Notes: generated from the sequence alone by a model not told the origin. Counted from the first letter of the stretch, positions 1 to 6,428 are shown. The stretch is 19,122 nucleotides of DNA from CAYNFH01 sp964396385 (GCA_964396385.1 CAYNFH010000130.1:1-19122), one strand, 5' to 3'. Made by a program: numbers and translations.

Positions 1-437
1 TTGACCCGGCCCTGGTCCGGGAGCACAAGGGCGATACGGCCGCCGCGCGGGATGAGCTCATCGACCTCGCCAATGACTACCTGTGGCGCAAGGAGGAGGA
101 GACGGAGTTCCTGGAGGTCCACATGCGCTCCGGCAGCGTGGAGACGCTCTACTGGAAGGACCTGGTTAGCGGCGCCCTTATCAAGAGCTTTGTGGAGCGC
201 TCCAAGGACTTCGCCATCAAGCGCTGCATAGAGACCAAGTGCGACGGAGAGGGAATCACCCTCGACGATCTCCAGAAGGCCATCCGCATAGAGTATAAGG
301 AGAACGAGATCTTCCCCAAGTCGGACACGCAGGAAGACTGGCTCAAGCTCCTGGATTACGAGCCGGAGAACGTGGCAACGGTCAAACCCATCCGCGCCAA
401 GAAGCAGACCCCTGCCACCCGCCGGAATGTTATCTGA
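1..437 (+). CDS. mpa: Proteasome-associated AAA ATPase (Mpa/ARC), C-terminal part
   Basis: Only the last 144 complete codons are present (frame starting at base 3, stop TGA at 435-437); the N-terminal coiled coil, OB domains and most of the AAA module lie upstream of the window. The family forms a hexameric ring that unfolds Pup-tagged proteins and feeds them into the 20S proteasome. The visible part matches the family C-terminus: EFLEVH, then YWKDLVSGALIKSFVERSKD (compare [20 protein letters not shown] in mycobacterial Mpa), a GITLDDLQKAI segment and YKENEIFPKSDTQEDW (compare FAENEDLPNTTNPDDW). The protein ends ...ATRRNVI and lacks the penultimate-Tyr QYL tail that docks actinobacterial Mpa onto the 20S core. 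It is followed closely by an inserted toxin-antitoxin-like pair and then by the rest of the proteasome locus. Identity is confident; the symbol could equally be arc. Confidence 0.93.
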   Translation, partial: DPALVREHKGDTAAARDELIDLANDYLWRKEEETEFLEVHMRSGSVETLYWKDLVSGALIKSFVERSKDFAIKRCIETKCDGEGITLDDLQKAIRIEYKENEIFPKSDTQEDWLKLLDYEPENVATVKPIRAKKQTPATRRNVI

Positions 438-452
438 GGTAAAGTGCGCCGT

Positions 453-668
453 ATGAATACAACCTTGGTATCGGCTTCCCCGGATATCCTGGGTGGCACG
501 CCCGTCTTTACTGGCACGCGGGTACCAGTGCAGACACTCCTAGACTATCTGGAAGGCGGGGAGTCGATAGATGACTTCCTGGATGGTTTTCCGACCGTCC
601 GCCGGGAGCAGGTAATCGACTTCCTCGAGGAAGCAAAGGACCGGATGCTTGCTCCCCTGGCTAAATGA
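453..668 (+). CDS. DUF433 antitoxin-like protein
   Basis: A 71-residue protein with the DUF433 pattern: SPDILGGTPVFTGTRVPV near the N-terminus, then LLDYLEGGESIDDFLDGFPTV and a helical C-terminus with REQVIDFLEEA. DUF433 proteins are small winged-helix-like proteins usually paired with DUF5615 PIN-like partners and regarded as antitoxins. I chose the ATG at 453 because the family homology starts shortly after it; a GTG three codons upstream (444) is possible. Its stop overlaps the start of the next gene as ATGA (665-668), which implies translational coupling. The pair sits 15 bases after the ATPase gene and by eye is less GC-rich than the flanking proteasome genes, which suggests later insertion. 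Confidence 0.85.
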   Translation: MNTTLVSASPDILGGTPVFTGTRVPVQTLLDYLEGGESIDDFLDGFPTVRREQVIDFLEEAKDRMLAPLAK

Positions 669-991
669 AGATCCTTCTCGATGAATGCGTAGACCGGCGG
701 CTTGGAAAGGATTTGGTCGGGCATGTGGTTACAACGGTACCGAAGGCAGGCTGGGCAAACTACCAGAATGGAGATCTCCTGAGGGTCGCTCAGGCTCAGT
801 TTGATGCGTTCGTGACCGTCGACACAAACATCCGCTACCAACAGAATCTGCGGCGGTTCGATATCGCAGTGGTCCTTCTACGCGCCCGCACTACGCGTCT
901 CCGCGACTTGCGGAACCTCGTTCCGGCGCTTCTAACGGCACTTCCCACCGCGCCGAAGGGTGAGCTCACACAGATCAGCGACCTGCCATAA
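665..991 (+). CDS. DUF5615 PIN-like toxin-family protein
   Basis: A 108-residue protein starting MKILLDECVDRRLGKDL, the usual N-terminus of the DUF5615 PIN-like family. The acidic D6-E7 pair and the later FVTVDTNI segment place acidic residues where PIN-fold nucleases hold metal; LLRAR follows in the C-terminal half. The expected role is the RNase-like toxin partner of the preceding DUF433 protein. Start and partner stop overlap by four bases (ATGA). The family call comes from sequence pattern and gene pairing; toxicity is not shown. The pair separates the ATPase gene from dop, so the proteasome locus is interrupted here. Confidence 0.83.
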   Translation: MKILLDECVDRRLGKDLVGHVVTTVPKAGWANYQNGDLLRVAQAQFDAFVTVDTNIRYQQNLRRFDIAVVLLRARTTRLRDLRNLVPALLTALPTAPKGELTQISDLP

Positions 992-1056
992 CATTGGCGC
1001 CTGGCGGCGCCGACATACGAACCGCGCTCCAGCCCGCGGCGTCCTAAAGAAAACCA

Positions 1057-1073
1057 TTCGCGTTCATTCGCGG
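1057..1073. repeat. Tandem-like word upstream of dop
   Basis: The stretch contains ttcgcgttc followed by attcgcgg, two near copies of an attcgcg word, and ends seven bases before the dop start codon. The 9-mer ttcgcgttc recurs at 4639-4647, upstream of pafA. It takes the place where a Shine-Dalgarno site would be expected; none is visible. It looks like a dispersed intergenic repeat, but only these two copies are in the window. Confidence 0.45.
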
Positions 1074-1079
1074 CTAACC

Positions 1080-2588
1080 ATGCACCGTCTTTTCGGTATA
1101 GAAACTGAATATGGCATCTCCGTTGAAGGCAAGGGTGCCAACGACCTGATCCAGGAATCCATCGCCCTCGTCCGCGCCTACGCCGGTCCGCACGTCGCCG
1201 GCTGGAACTACCGGGGAGAGGACCCGCGCCGCGACATGCGTGGCTTCACCGTGGACCATCTCTCCACGAACCCGGACGACGCCCAGTTCGACGAGCCCGG
1301 ACGCCCGCCCATGTCCTACGCGGAGGAGCGGAGCGATCGCGTCCTTGCCAATGGCGCGCGTTTCTACAATGACCACGGCCACCCGGAGTACGCCACCCCG
1401 GAGTGCTCCAACCTGCGGGACCTCGTCGCCCATGACCGGGCCGGCGAGCGCATCGTCTGGGAGTGCGCCAAAGCCCGCATGGCCGCCGGCAGCCCACCCA
1501 TCGGCATCTACAAGAACAATACGGACTACCACGGCGCCAGCTACGGCACGCATGAGGGCTACCTCATGCGTCGTGATGTGCCCGCCGACACGCTCATTCA
1601 GTCCCTCATCCCGTTCTTCATCACGCGGCAGATATTCGCGGGGGCCGGCAAGGTGGGGGGCGCCAGCTCCAACGAGCCCATCTACCAGCTCTCACAGCGC
1701 GCGGACTTCTTCAGCGTGGAGGCGAGCGTGGACACCCTCCACAACCGCCCCATCGTCAACACGCGCGACGAGCCCCACGCCACCCCGCGCAAATACCGCC
1801 GCCTGCACGTCATTGTAGGCGATGCCAACATGTGCGAATGGGCCACCGCCATGAAGGTGGGGACCACGTCGCTCGTCATCGGCCTCCTGGAGCAGGGCTG
1901 GAAGCCGGACCTCAAGCTGCGCAAGCCGGTCAACGCCATCCGCGACGTCTCCCGCGACCAGTCGCTCCAATGGCAGGTCACGCGCGACGACGGCCGCACC
2001 ATCTACGCCATCGACGTGCAGCGGCTCTACGTCCAGGAGGCGAGGCGCCGCTTTGCCGGCGCCTCCGAGGATGCCGACTGGATCATCGCGGAGTGGGAGC
2101 GGATCCTGGACGATCTCGCGGACGACATCTGGCTCGCGGCGGACCGCGTTGACTGGGTCGCCAAGCGACGGCTCCTGGAGCAGTACATGCAGGAAGAGGG
2201 AGTACGCTGGGACAACCCCATCATGCAGAGCCTGGACTTGGCCTACCACGACGTGGATCCGGAGGCAGGGCTCTACCTGGGACTGGAGGCGAGCGGCGAG
2301 ATGCGCCGCCTGGTCACGGACAAGCGCATCGAAGGCGCCATGAGCTGTCCGCCGGAGGACACCCGCGCCGCGCTTCGCGGCCTCTTTGTGGAGCGCTTCC
2401 GCGGCGCCGTCCGCAGCATCGGCTGGAACGGAGTGGCCTTCACCCACGAGAACGAGGACCTGCTGTTCGATATGAACCCGCTCGTAGAGCCGAACGTCCG
2501 CATCCTGAATGAGGAGGTCGCTTCCGCCAGCTCCCTCTCAGATATCGTCGCGGCCATCCGCCGGCCAACTACATCGGAGCTCTTATAG
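1080..2588 (+). CDS. dop: Depupylase/deamidase Dop
   Basis: A 502-residue member of the Pup ligase/deamidase superfamily, which has a glutamine-synthetase-like fold. In actinobacteria Dop deamidates the C-terminal Gln of Pup and cleaves Pup from substrates; here the modifier already ends in Glu, so removal or recycling is the likelier role. Visible signatures are GIETEYG at residues 6-12 (E8 and E10 in the ATP/Mg site), a Dop-type loop around residues 41-70 (GWNYRGEDPRRDMRGF), NGARFYNDHGHPEYATPEC with D98 as the likely catalytic Asp, YKNNTDYHGASYGTHEGYL, and DANMCEWATAMKVGTTSLV. The Dop loop distinguishes it from the PafA paralogue downstream. The ATG at 1080 was chosen because MHRLFGIETEYG is the canonical N-terminus; the open frame extends further upstream through a repeat. 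No Shine-Dalgarno site is visible. Confidence 0.95.
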   Translation: MHRLFGIETEYGISVEGKGANDLIQESIALVRAYAGPHVAGWNYRGEDPRRDMRGFTVDHLSTNPDDAQFDEPGRPPMSYAEERSDRVLANGARFYNDHGHPEYATPECSNLRDLVAHDRAGERIVWECAKARMAAGSPPIGIYKNNTDYHGASYGTHEGYLMRRDVPADTLIQSLIPFFITRQIFAGAGKVGGASSNEPIYQLSQRADFFSVEASVDTLHNRPIVNTRDEPHATPRKYRRLHVIVGDANMCEWATAMKVGTTSLVIGLLEQGWKPDLKLRKPVNAIRDVSRDQSLQWQVTRDDGRTIYAIDVQRLYVQEARRRFAGASEDADWIIAEWERILDDLADDIWLAADRVDWVAKRRLLEQYMQEEGVRWDNPIMQSLDLAYHDVDPEAGLYLGLEASGEMRRLVTDKRIEGAMSCPPEDTRAALRGLFVERFRGAVRSIGWNGVAFTHENEDLLFDMNPLVEPNVRILNEEVASASSLSDIVAAIRRPTTSELL

Positions 2589-2594
2589 TTCTTT

Positions 2595-2619
2595 CGGAAT
2601 GACAGACCACTGCATTCCG
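2595..2619 (+). promoter_or_regulatory. Stem-loop in the dop-ubact gap
   Basis: Seven-base perfect inverted repeat cggaatg (2595-2601) / cattccg (2613-2619) with an 11-base loop, in the 70-base gap between the dop stop and the ubact start. There is no T-run after it, so a classical terminator is unlikely. It could adjust modifier expression or mRNA stability; a chance occurrence is possible. Confidence 0.35.
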
Positions 2620-2643
2620 TATAGACCTGTGCACCATCTTTAT

Positions 2644-2649
2644 AGGAGG
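2644..2649 (+). promoter_or_regulatory. Strong ribosome binding site for ubact
   Basis: A perfect AGGAGG core lies nine bases before the ATG at 2659. It fixes the start of the 61-residue modifier inside a longer open frame and contrasts with the absent or weak sites before dop and pafA. This fits the modifier being needed in larger amounts than its enzymes. Confidence 0.8.
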
Positions 2650-2658
2650 CAACTGACA

Positions 2659-2844
2659 ATGATCACTCGCGCCGAGGAGCGCATCACGCGCCCCACGCCC
2701 GCCGAACCGCTCCGCCGCGAAGGCGACGGTGGCGGACCCAATAAGCCGGACGTCAAGCGGCCGGATACCAGCGACCTGCTCAAGCGCATGAAGCGCGTGG
2801 ACCCGGACGCCGCCCGCCGCTACCGGCAGCGCAGCGGAGAGTAG
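2659..2844 (+). CDS. ubact: Prokaryotic ubiquitin-like protein UBact (Pup family)
   Basis: A 61-residue, highly charged, probably disordered protein located between dop and prcB, exactly where pup sits in actinobacteria. The C-terminal half (DLLKRMKRVDPDAARRYRQR then SGE) matches the UBact type of modifier; the last residue is Glu61, which would form an isopeptide bond to substrate lysines through its side chain. Actinobacterial Pup ends GGQ or GGE; this one ends SGE, so no deamidation is needed before ligation. The region around residues 36-52 is helix-prone and is the probable contact for the ATPase coiled coil. The start is fixed by an AGGAGG site nine bases upstream. The prcB start follows the stop by three bases, so the two are probably co-translated. 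Confidence 0.92.
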   Translation: MITRAEERITRPTPAEPLRREGDGGGPNKPDVKRPDTSDLLKRMKRVDPDAARRYRQRSGE

Positions 2845-2847
2845 TCC

Positions 2848-3645
2848 ATGAGTCTGGACCTGCGGAGCCTGCTGGACTCCGGCGGGCCCTACTTCTCTAC
2901 GCCTGCAGGACGGGCTGGTGAGAGTAACCTCTCACCTCTCACCTCTCACCTCTCACCTATGCACGTCCACGGTACCACCGTCATAGCCGTCAAGTACAAC
3001 GGCGGCGTGATAAACGTGGGCGACCGGCGCGCGACGGCCAACTTTGCCGTGATGTACGACCGGGCGGAGAAGGTGCTGCCCATCGACGACTACACACTGC
3101 TGGCGATCTCCGGCTCCTTCGCGCGCGCTCTGGAGGTGGTCCGCTATCTGCGCCACTCCTTCAAGTACTTCGAGCGCTCGCAGCTCCAGCCGATGAGCCT
3201 GGACGGCAAGCTGTCTGAGCTCGCCCGGATCATCGCCGCCGGCGTGCCCGCGGCGCTGCAGGGCATTGGGGGGGTGCTACCCATCCTCAGCACGTTCGAC
3301 CGAAAGGCGCAGGAGGGGAGGATCTTCTTCTACGACGGAATGGGCGCCCGCTTTGAGAGCACGGAGTTCGGCGCGGCCGGCTCCGGCTCGGTGCACATCC
3401 GGGGCATATTCGACTATATCGTGAAGACCAAGCGGCCCTTCCACGAGATGAGCCGCGAAGAGGCGTTGCGCGAGTCGCTCCTCCTCCTGGACATCGCCGC
3501 CGACCTGGACGCCGCCACCGGCGGCTGGTCCAAGGTCCTGCCGCTCGCCAAGACCATCTCGGAAGAAGGCATCTCCGACGTTCCGGAAGACGAGCTCCGC
3601 GACCTCGTCGGTAGTATAGACAAACTAGGCAACAGGGGCCTCTAG
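2848..3645 (+). CDS. prcB: 20S proteasome beta subunit PrcB
   Basis: A 265-residue precursor of the catalytic beta subunit. The propeptide is residues 1-42 and the mature enzyme starts at Thr43 in the HGTTVIAVKY context (compare HGTTIVALKY in mycobacteria). Counting from that Thr as T1, D17 (GDRRATA) and K33 (DRAEK) are both in place, so the N-terminal nucleophile site is intact; GSGS and the DAATGG segment are also present. The start at 2848 gives a propeptide beginning MSLDLRSLLDSGG, like the family, with a GGAG site overlapping the end of ubact. The propeptide DNA contains an odd 7-base tandem repeat (2927-2958), and an in-frame ATG at 2959 lies just after it. Starting there would leave only five residues before the catalytic Thr. 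The subunit assembles with PrcA into the 28-mer protease. Confidence 0.95.
   Translation: MSLDLRSLLDSGGPYFSTPAGRAGESNLSPLTSHLSPMHVHGTTVIAVKYNGGVINVGDRRATANFAVMYDRAEKVLPIDDYTLLAISGSFARALEVVRYLRHSFKYFERSQLQPMSLDGKLSELARIIAAGVPAALQGIGGVLPILSTFDRKAQEGRIFFYDGMGARFESTEFGAAGSGSVHIRGIFDYIVKTKRPFHEMSREEALRESLLLLDIAADLDAATGGWSKVLPLAKTISEEGISDVPEDELRDLVGSIDKLGNRGL
2917..2958. repeat. Heptamer tandem array with hairpin inside prcB propeptide region
   Basis: Four copies of acctctc in direct tandem (2927-2954) plus a partial fifth (acct, 2955-2958). The first copies pair with ggtgagag at 2917-2924: ggtgagag-taac-ctctcacc is a perfect 8-bp stem with a 4-base loop. The array codes for the propeptide segment NLSPLTSHLSP. 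It looks like the intergenic word arrays elsewhere in this window, but lies within an open frame. Confidence 0.85.
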
Positions 3646-3651
3646 GCCACC

Positions 3652-3709
3652 GGCCACAGACCATAGACGACTCCAGAATCCGTGGTCTGTCGTCTGTCGT
3701 CCGTGGTCA
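3652..3709. repeat. Palindromic heptamer-array element between prcB and prcA
   Basis: The left arm has three 7-base words (ggccaca, gaccata, gacgact; 3652-3672) and the right arm four (gtggtct, gtcgtct, gtcgtcc, gtggtca; 3682-3709). They surround ctccagaatccg at 3671-3682. A perfect 8-bp pairing joins acagacca (3656-3663) to tggtctgt (3683-3690). It has the same core as the elements at 15132-15209 and 15587-15650. It could act as a stability or processing hairpin between the two 20S subunit genes. Confidence 0.75.
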
Positions 3710-3733
3710 CCGCACGTGGTCACTCTCAATCAT

Positions 3734-4519
3734 ATGTTTTCACCATACGATTTCAACGAAGCCAGCAGGCACCGCGAAGACTACGTAGAAGACAAGCTGC
3801 GGGACGGCAGTCCCATCGTCGGCGTCAGCTTCGACGCGGGCCTGCTCCTGCTGACGGTCCGGCACACCCAGCGCAAGATCTACGAAGTGTACGACCGCCT
3901 CATCTACTCCGCCATCGGCAAACAGGCGGACATCGAGGCCGTGCGTGTAGGGGCCATCAATTTTGCGCACCAGGAAGGCTACGAGCGCAGCCCGGATGAC
4001 GTGACGGCCCAACGATTGGTTGGCTTTCAGCTCAGCCCACCGCTCAAGCGGCTCTTCGGGGAGCAGCTCAGCGCACCCGCCGTCATCCGCGCGGTCTTTG
4101 GGGAGCTGGGGGAGACCCCGGCGGAGGACACATTCTTCATCCTGAACTACGATGGAGAGTTCACCCAGACCCACGGCTTCGCGGCCGTCGCCGGAACGCT
4201 GGAAGCGGAAGACCGTATGAACCTCTGGCTCATGGGCGTTGGCCCGGAGACCACCCGGGACCAAGCCCTGGAGCGCGCGCTCAAAACTTGGGCCGTCGGC
4301 GCTATGGAGGTCCGGCGGCGAATCGTCGGCTCCGATGAGGAGGAGCCCAATCCGCTCAAGGACCTGGACGAGGAGGAGGAGCTCGGCGGCTTCCTCCGCG
4401 AAGAGCTCAAGACCGCGCAGGTGGAGGTCGGCGTCCTGGACCGTTTCACGTCCCGCGAGTCCAAGTTCCGCCTCCTCACGGGCCCGGATGTTGACGGGTT
4501 AACAAAGCCATACAGATAA
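3734..4519 (+). CDS. prcA: 20S proteasome alpha subunit PrcA
   Basis: A 261-residue alpha-type subunit that forms the outer, non-catalytic heptameric gate rings of the 20S core and docks the ATPase. The N-terminus MFSPYDFNEASRHREDYVED corresponds to the family's YFISPEQAMRERSE gate segment. It continues with SPIVGVSFDAGLLL, IYEVYDRLIYSAIGKQADIE and VGAINFAHQEGY, all typical of bacterial alpha subunits; there is no Thr nucleophile. The C-terminus is acidic (SDEEEPNPLKDLDEEEEL). The ATG at 3734 was chosen to match the family N-terminus; a GTG six codons upstream (3716) is in frame but lies just beyond the palindromic element. No strong Shine-Dalgarno site is visible. Confidence 0.94.
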   Translation: MFSPYDFNEASRHREDYVEDKLRDGSPIVGVSFDAGLLLLTVRHTQRKIYEVYDRLIYSAIGKQADIEAVRVGAINFAHQEGYERSPDDVTAQRLVGFQLSPPLKRLFGEQLSAPAVIRAVFGELGETPAEDTFFILNYDGEFTQTHGFAAVAGTLEAEDRMNLWLMGVGPETTRDQALERALKTWAVGAMEVRRRIVGSDEEEPNPLKDLDEEEELGGFLREELKTAQVEVGVLDRFTSRESKFRLLTGPDVDGLTKPYR

Positions 4520-4521
4520 GT

Positions 4522-4665
4522 CTCACGCAAAGACGCAAAGACGCAAAGTGGCGGAGCGGATTGTGATAGGTGCCGTAAGCACCGACTCTAGAACGCCCTT
4601 GAACGCTGCTCTTCCCAATAATGATGTATTGCCTCTTCTTCGCGTTCTTTGCGCCTTGGCGTGAG
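4522..4665. repeat. Inverted pair of a cgcaaag repeat upstream of pafA
   Basis: The left arm (4522-4548) is ctcacgc followed by three aaagacg-like words; the right arm (4634-4665), read on the other strand, is ctcacgccaaggcgcaaag followed by aacgcgaag. The arms match imperfectly over about 27 bases around an 85-base interior with no gene. The structure fills nearly the whole 159-base gap between prcA and pafA and could be a small non-autonomous repeat element. No transposase or obvious target duplication was seen. Confidence 0.6.
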
Positions 4666-4678
4666 TCGCTAGTAATCC

Positions 4679-6151
4679 ATGGAAAAGCGCATCTTCGGTA
4701 TCGAGACAGAATTCGGCTGTATGGTCCGGGACCCCAGCGTGGGCACGCCCGAGGAGGTCGTGGAAGCCGTCAAGGACTACGCCTTCTACGAGAAGAAGCT
4801 TGGCGTCATCGATCTCCACGCCCGTGACTACGCCTTCGAGCCGGCCCGGGCCGGCGGCTTTCTGCGGAACGGTGGCCGGCTCTACATCGATGCCGTTGGC
4901 AGTCACGAGGAGTACGCCACCCCCGAGTGCACCGACCTCCTTGATATAGTGGTCCACGACCGCGCCGGCCGCGCCATCCTCCAATCCGTCCTGAACGATC
5001 TGGAGCTCCAGGACGTCGCCAGCTTCCATAATAATGCCATCGACCACTTTGGCGGCCACACCTTCGGCTGCCACGAGAACTATCTGGTCCAGATAGAGGA
5101 CCGTTTCTTCACGGACGCGCTCAGCTACCTGCTTCCGTTCCTTGTGACCCGCCAGATCTTTGCCGGCATCGGCCGCGTCGGCGGCCACCGCCTCACTCGC
5201 CCCAGCAGCAAGTCCAACATCATGACCCTCGGCGAGCACGAGGTGGACTACGTCTGGGTCAGCAACTTCTACGGGGTGGAGATCGACCCGACGGTGGATT
5301 TCCAGCTCTCCCAGCGGGCGGACCACATCGTCAAGACCATCTCTTCTCGGGTCCGCTTCAACCGGGCCATCATCAATCCTAAGTGGGACAGCTACTACAG
5401 CTACTCCAACCTCCACCGGCTCCACATCCTCTTTGGCGAGTCCAACATGAGCGAGTACGCGCTCATGCTTAAGGTCGGGACGACCTGCCTGGTGCTGGAC
5501 CTCATCGAGGAGGGGGCAATGCCCCAGGACGTGGAGCTCGCAGACCCGCTGGAGACCCTCCGTTCTGTCTCGAGGGATCCGCGCATGCGCTGGCTGGTGC
5601 GCCTCCGCAACGGCCGCACCATCCCGGCGGTCGACCTCCAGCGCCGGTACCTGGCGGCCGCCAAGCAGCACCTCCGCCGCAAGGACCCGCAGATGGACCA
5701 CGTGATGGTGGAGTGGGAGCGTACCCTCAATGACCTGGAGCAGGATCCGATGTCCACCGCGGACCGGCTGGACTGGTCCGCCAAGAAGCGGCTCTATGAG
5801 GACTATATCCGCACCGAAGGGGCCTCGTGGCAGGACGACGTGATGCAGAGCCTGGATCTGGAGTACCACAACGTGAGCCCGGAGGAGAGCCTATACGGCG
5901 GTCTGGAGCAGGCGGGGCTTATCCAGCGCATCACCACGGACGAGCAGATCTCGGACGCTATGACCAACGCCCCGGAGAACACGCGCGCCTTCGGCCGGAG
6001 CCAGATCGTCAATCATCTACTGGCCCATCCCGGTACGCGCTACGTCATCGACTGGGACGCCGTCTACATTGAGCGCAACCGCCAGCTAGAGCTGAAGAAC
6101 CCGTTCCACACCTACGACAAAGAGGCCGCGCGCTTCATGCGCGGCGTGTAG
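4679..6151 (+). CDS. pafA: Pup/UBact-protein ligase PafA
   Basis: A 490-residue paralogue of Dop. PafA uses ATP to phosphorylate the C-terminal Glu of the modifier and transfers it to substrate lysines. Signatures are GIETEFG at 7-13 (E9, E11), NGGRLYIDAVGSHEEYATPE with D71 as the likely catalytic Asp, HNNAIDHFGGHTFGCHENYL, LLPFLVTRQIFAG, and GESNMSEYALMLKVGTTCLV. The Dop-type loop is absent, which with its position last in the locus supports PafA. It is about 40 residues longer than mycobacterial PafA. The extra length is mostly at residues 170-207, between the GIGRVGG and LSQRADHI motifs. The start matches the family N-terminus (MEKRIFGIETEFG); no Shine-Dalgarno site is visible because a repeat occupies the upstream DNA. 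Confidence 0.95.
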   Translation: MEKRIFGIETEFGCMVRDPSVGTPEEVVEAVKDYAFYEKKLGVIDLHARDYAFEPARAGGFLRNGGRLYIDAVGSHEEYATPECTDLLDIVVHDRAGRAILQSVLNDLELQDVASFHNNAIDHFGGHTFGCHENYLVQIEDRFFTDALSYLLPFLVTRQIFAGIGRVGGHRLTRPSSKSNIMTLGEHEVDYVWVSNFYGVEIDPTVDFQLSQRADHIVKTISSRVRFNRAIINPKWDSYYSYSNLHRLHILFGESNMSEYALMLKVGTTCLVLDLIEEGAMPQDVELADPLETLRSVSRDPRMRWLVRLRNGRTIPAVDLQRRYLAAAKQHLRRKDPQMDHVMVEWERTLNDLEQDPMSTADRLDWSAKKRLYEDYIRTEGASWQDDVMQSLDLEYHNVSPEESLYGGLEQAGLIQRITTDEQISDAMTNAPENTRAFGRSQIVNHLLAHPGTRYVIDWDAVYIERNRQLELKNPFHTYDKEAARFMRGV

Positions 6152-6199
6152 AATTCGGGCTTCGGACCGCCGTTCTCCGCTGTCCGCTCCACATGGAAA

Positions 6200-6229
6200 T
6201 CGGGTAGGAGGCGCTTGCCTCCTACCCGA
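6200..6229. terminator. Strong hairpin between pafA and zinc-ribbon gene
   Basis: Perfect 13-bp inverted repeat, tcgggtaggaggc (6200-6212) and gcctcctacccga (6217-6229), with a four-base gctt loop. It lies 49 bases after the pafA stop and 23 bases after the stop of the convergent small gene, so it could end transcription in both directions. There is no clear T-run on either side, so termination might need Rho or rely on hairpin strength. Confidence 0.7.
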
Positions 6230-6251
6230 CTCGCCATCCGGATAACACTTC

Positions 6252-6428
6252 TTACCGATACAGCAGGGCCAGCAGGTATACCAGCGCGGCAGTCTCAGAG
6301 ACTACCAGCGCGGAGTACGCCGCTCGTGCCACCCTCCGGTTCTGGCGCACGGCCGTACAGCCGCAGTTACCGCAAAAGCCCGCCAGGGGTTTCAGCCAGC
6401 GGTGGCATTCCGGACATCGCAGGACCAT
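6252..6428 (-). CDS. Small zinc-ribbon membrane protein
   Basis: A 58-residue protein. The N-terminus MVLRCPECHRWLKPLAGFCG holds CPEC, and CGNC plus one more Cys follow, an arrangement typical of a small zinc ribbon. A basic linker (RQNRRVARAAY) leads to one hydrophobic segment (ALVVSETAALVYLLALLY) at the C-terminus, probably a membrane anchor with the ribbon in the cytoplasm. The ATG at 6428 is preceded by a GGAGA about nine bases upstream; an in-frame start 18 codons earlier is less likely. It converges with pafA and is divergent from the oxidoreductase gene. I do not recognise a specific family and propose no function. The paired CxxC motifs and the anchor make it more likely real than a chance frame. 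Confidence 0.62.
   Translation of the reverse strand: MVLRCPECHRWLKPLAGFCGNCGCTAVRQNRRVARAAYSALVVSETAALVYLLALLYR

Noticed and set aside
960..1079. N-terminal extension of Dop (open frame from 960)
   Set aside because: The extension overlaps the DUF5615 gene and a repeat, and MHRLFGIETEYG is the family's normal N-terminus.
4522..4665. Insertion sequence with terminal inverted repeats
   Set aside because: The inverted arms enclose only about 85 bases without a transposase and no target duplication is visible; kept only as a repeat element.
4523..5869. 448-codon open frame antisense to pafA
   Set aside because: It mirrors the codon structure of pafA, has no recognisable motif and begins inside a well-identified gene; typical of GC-rich antisense frames.
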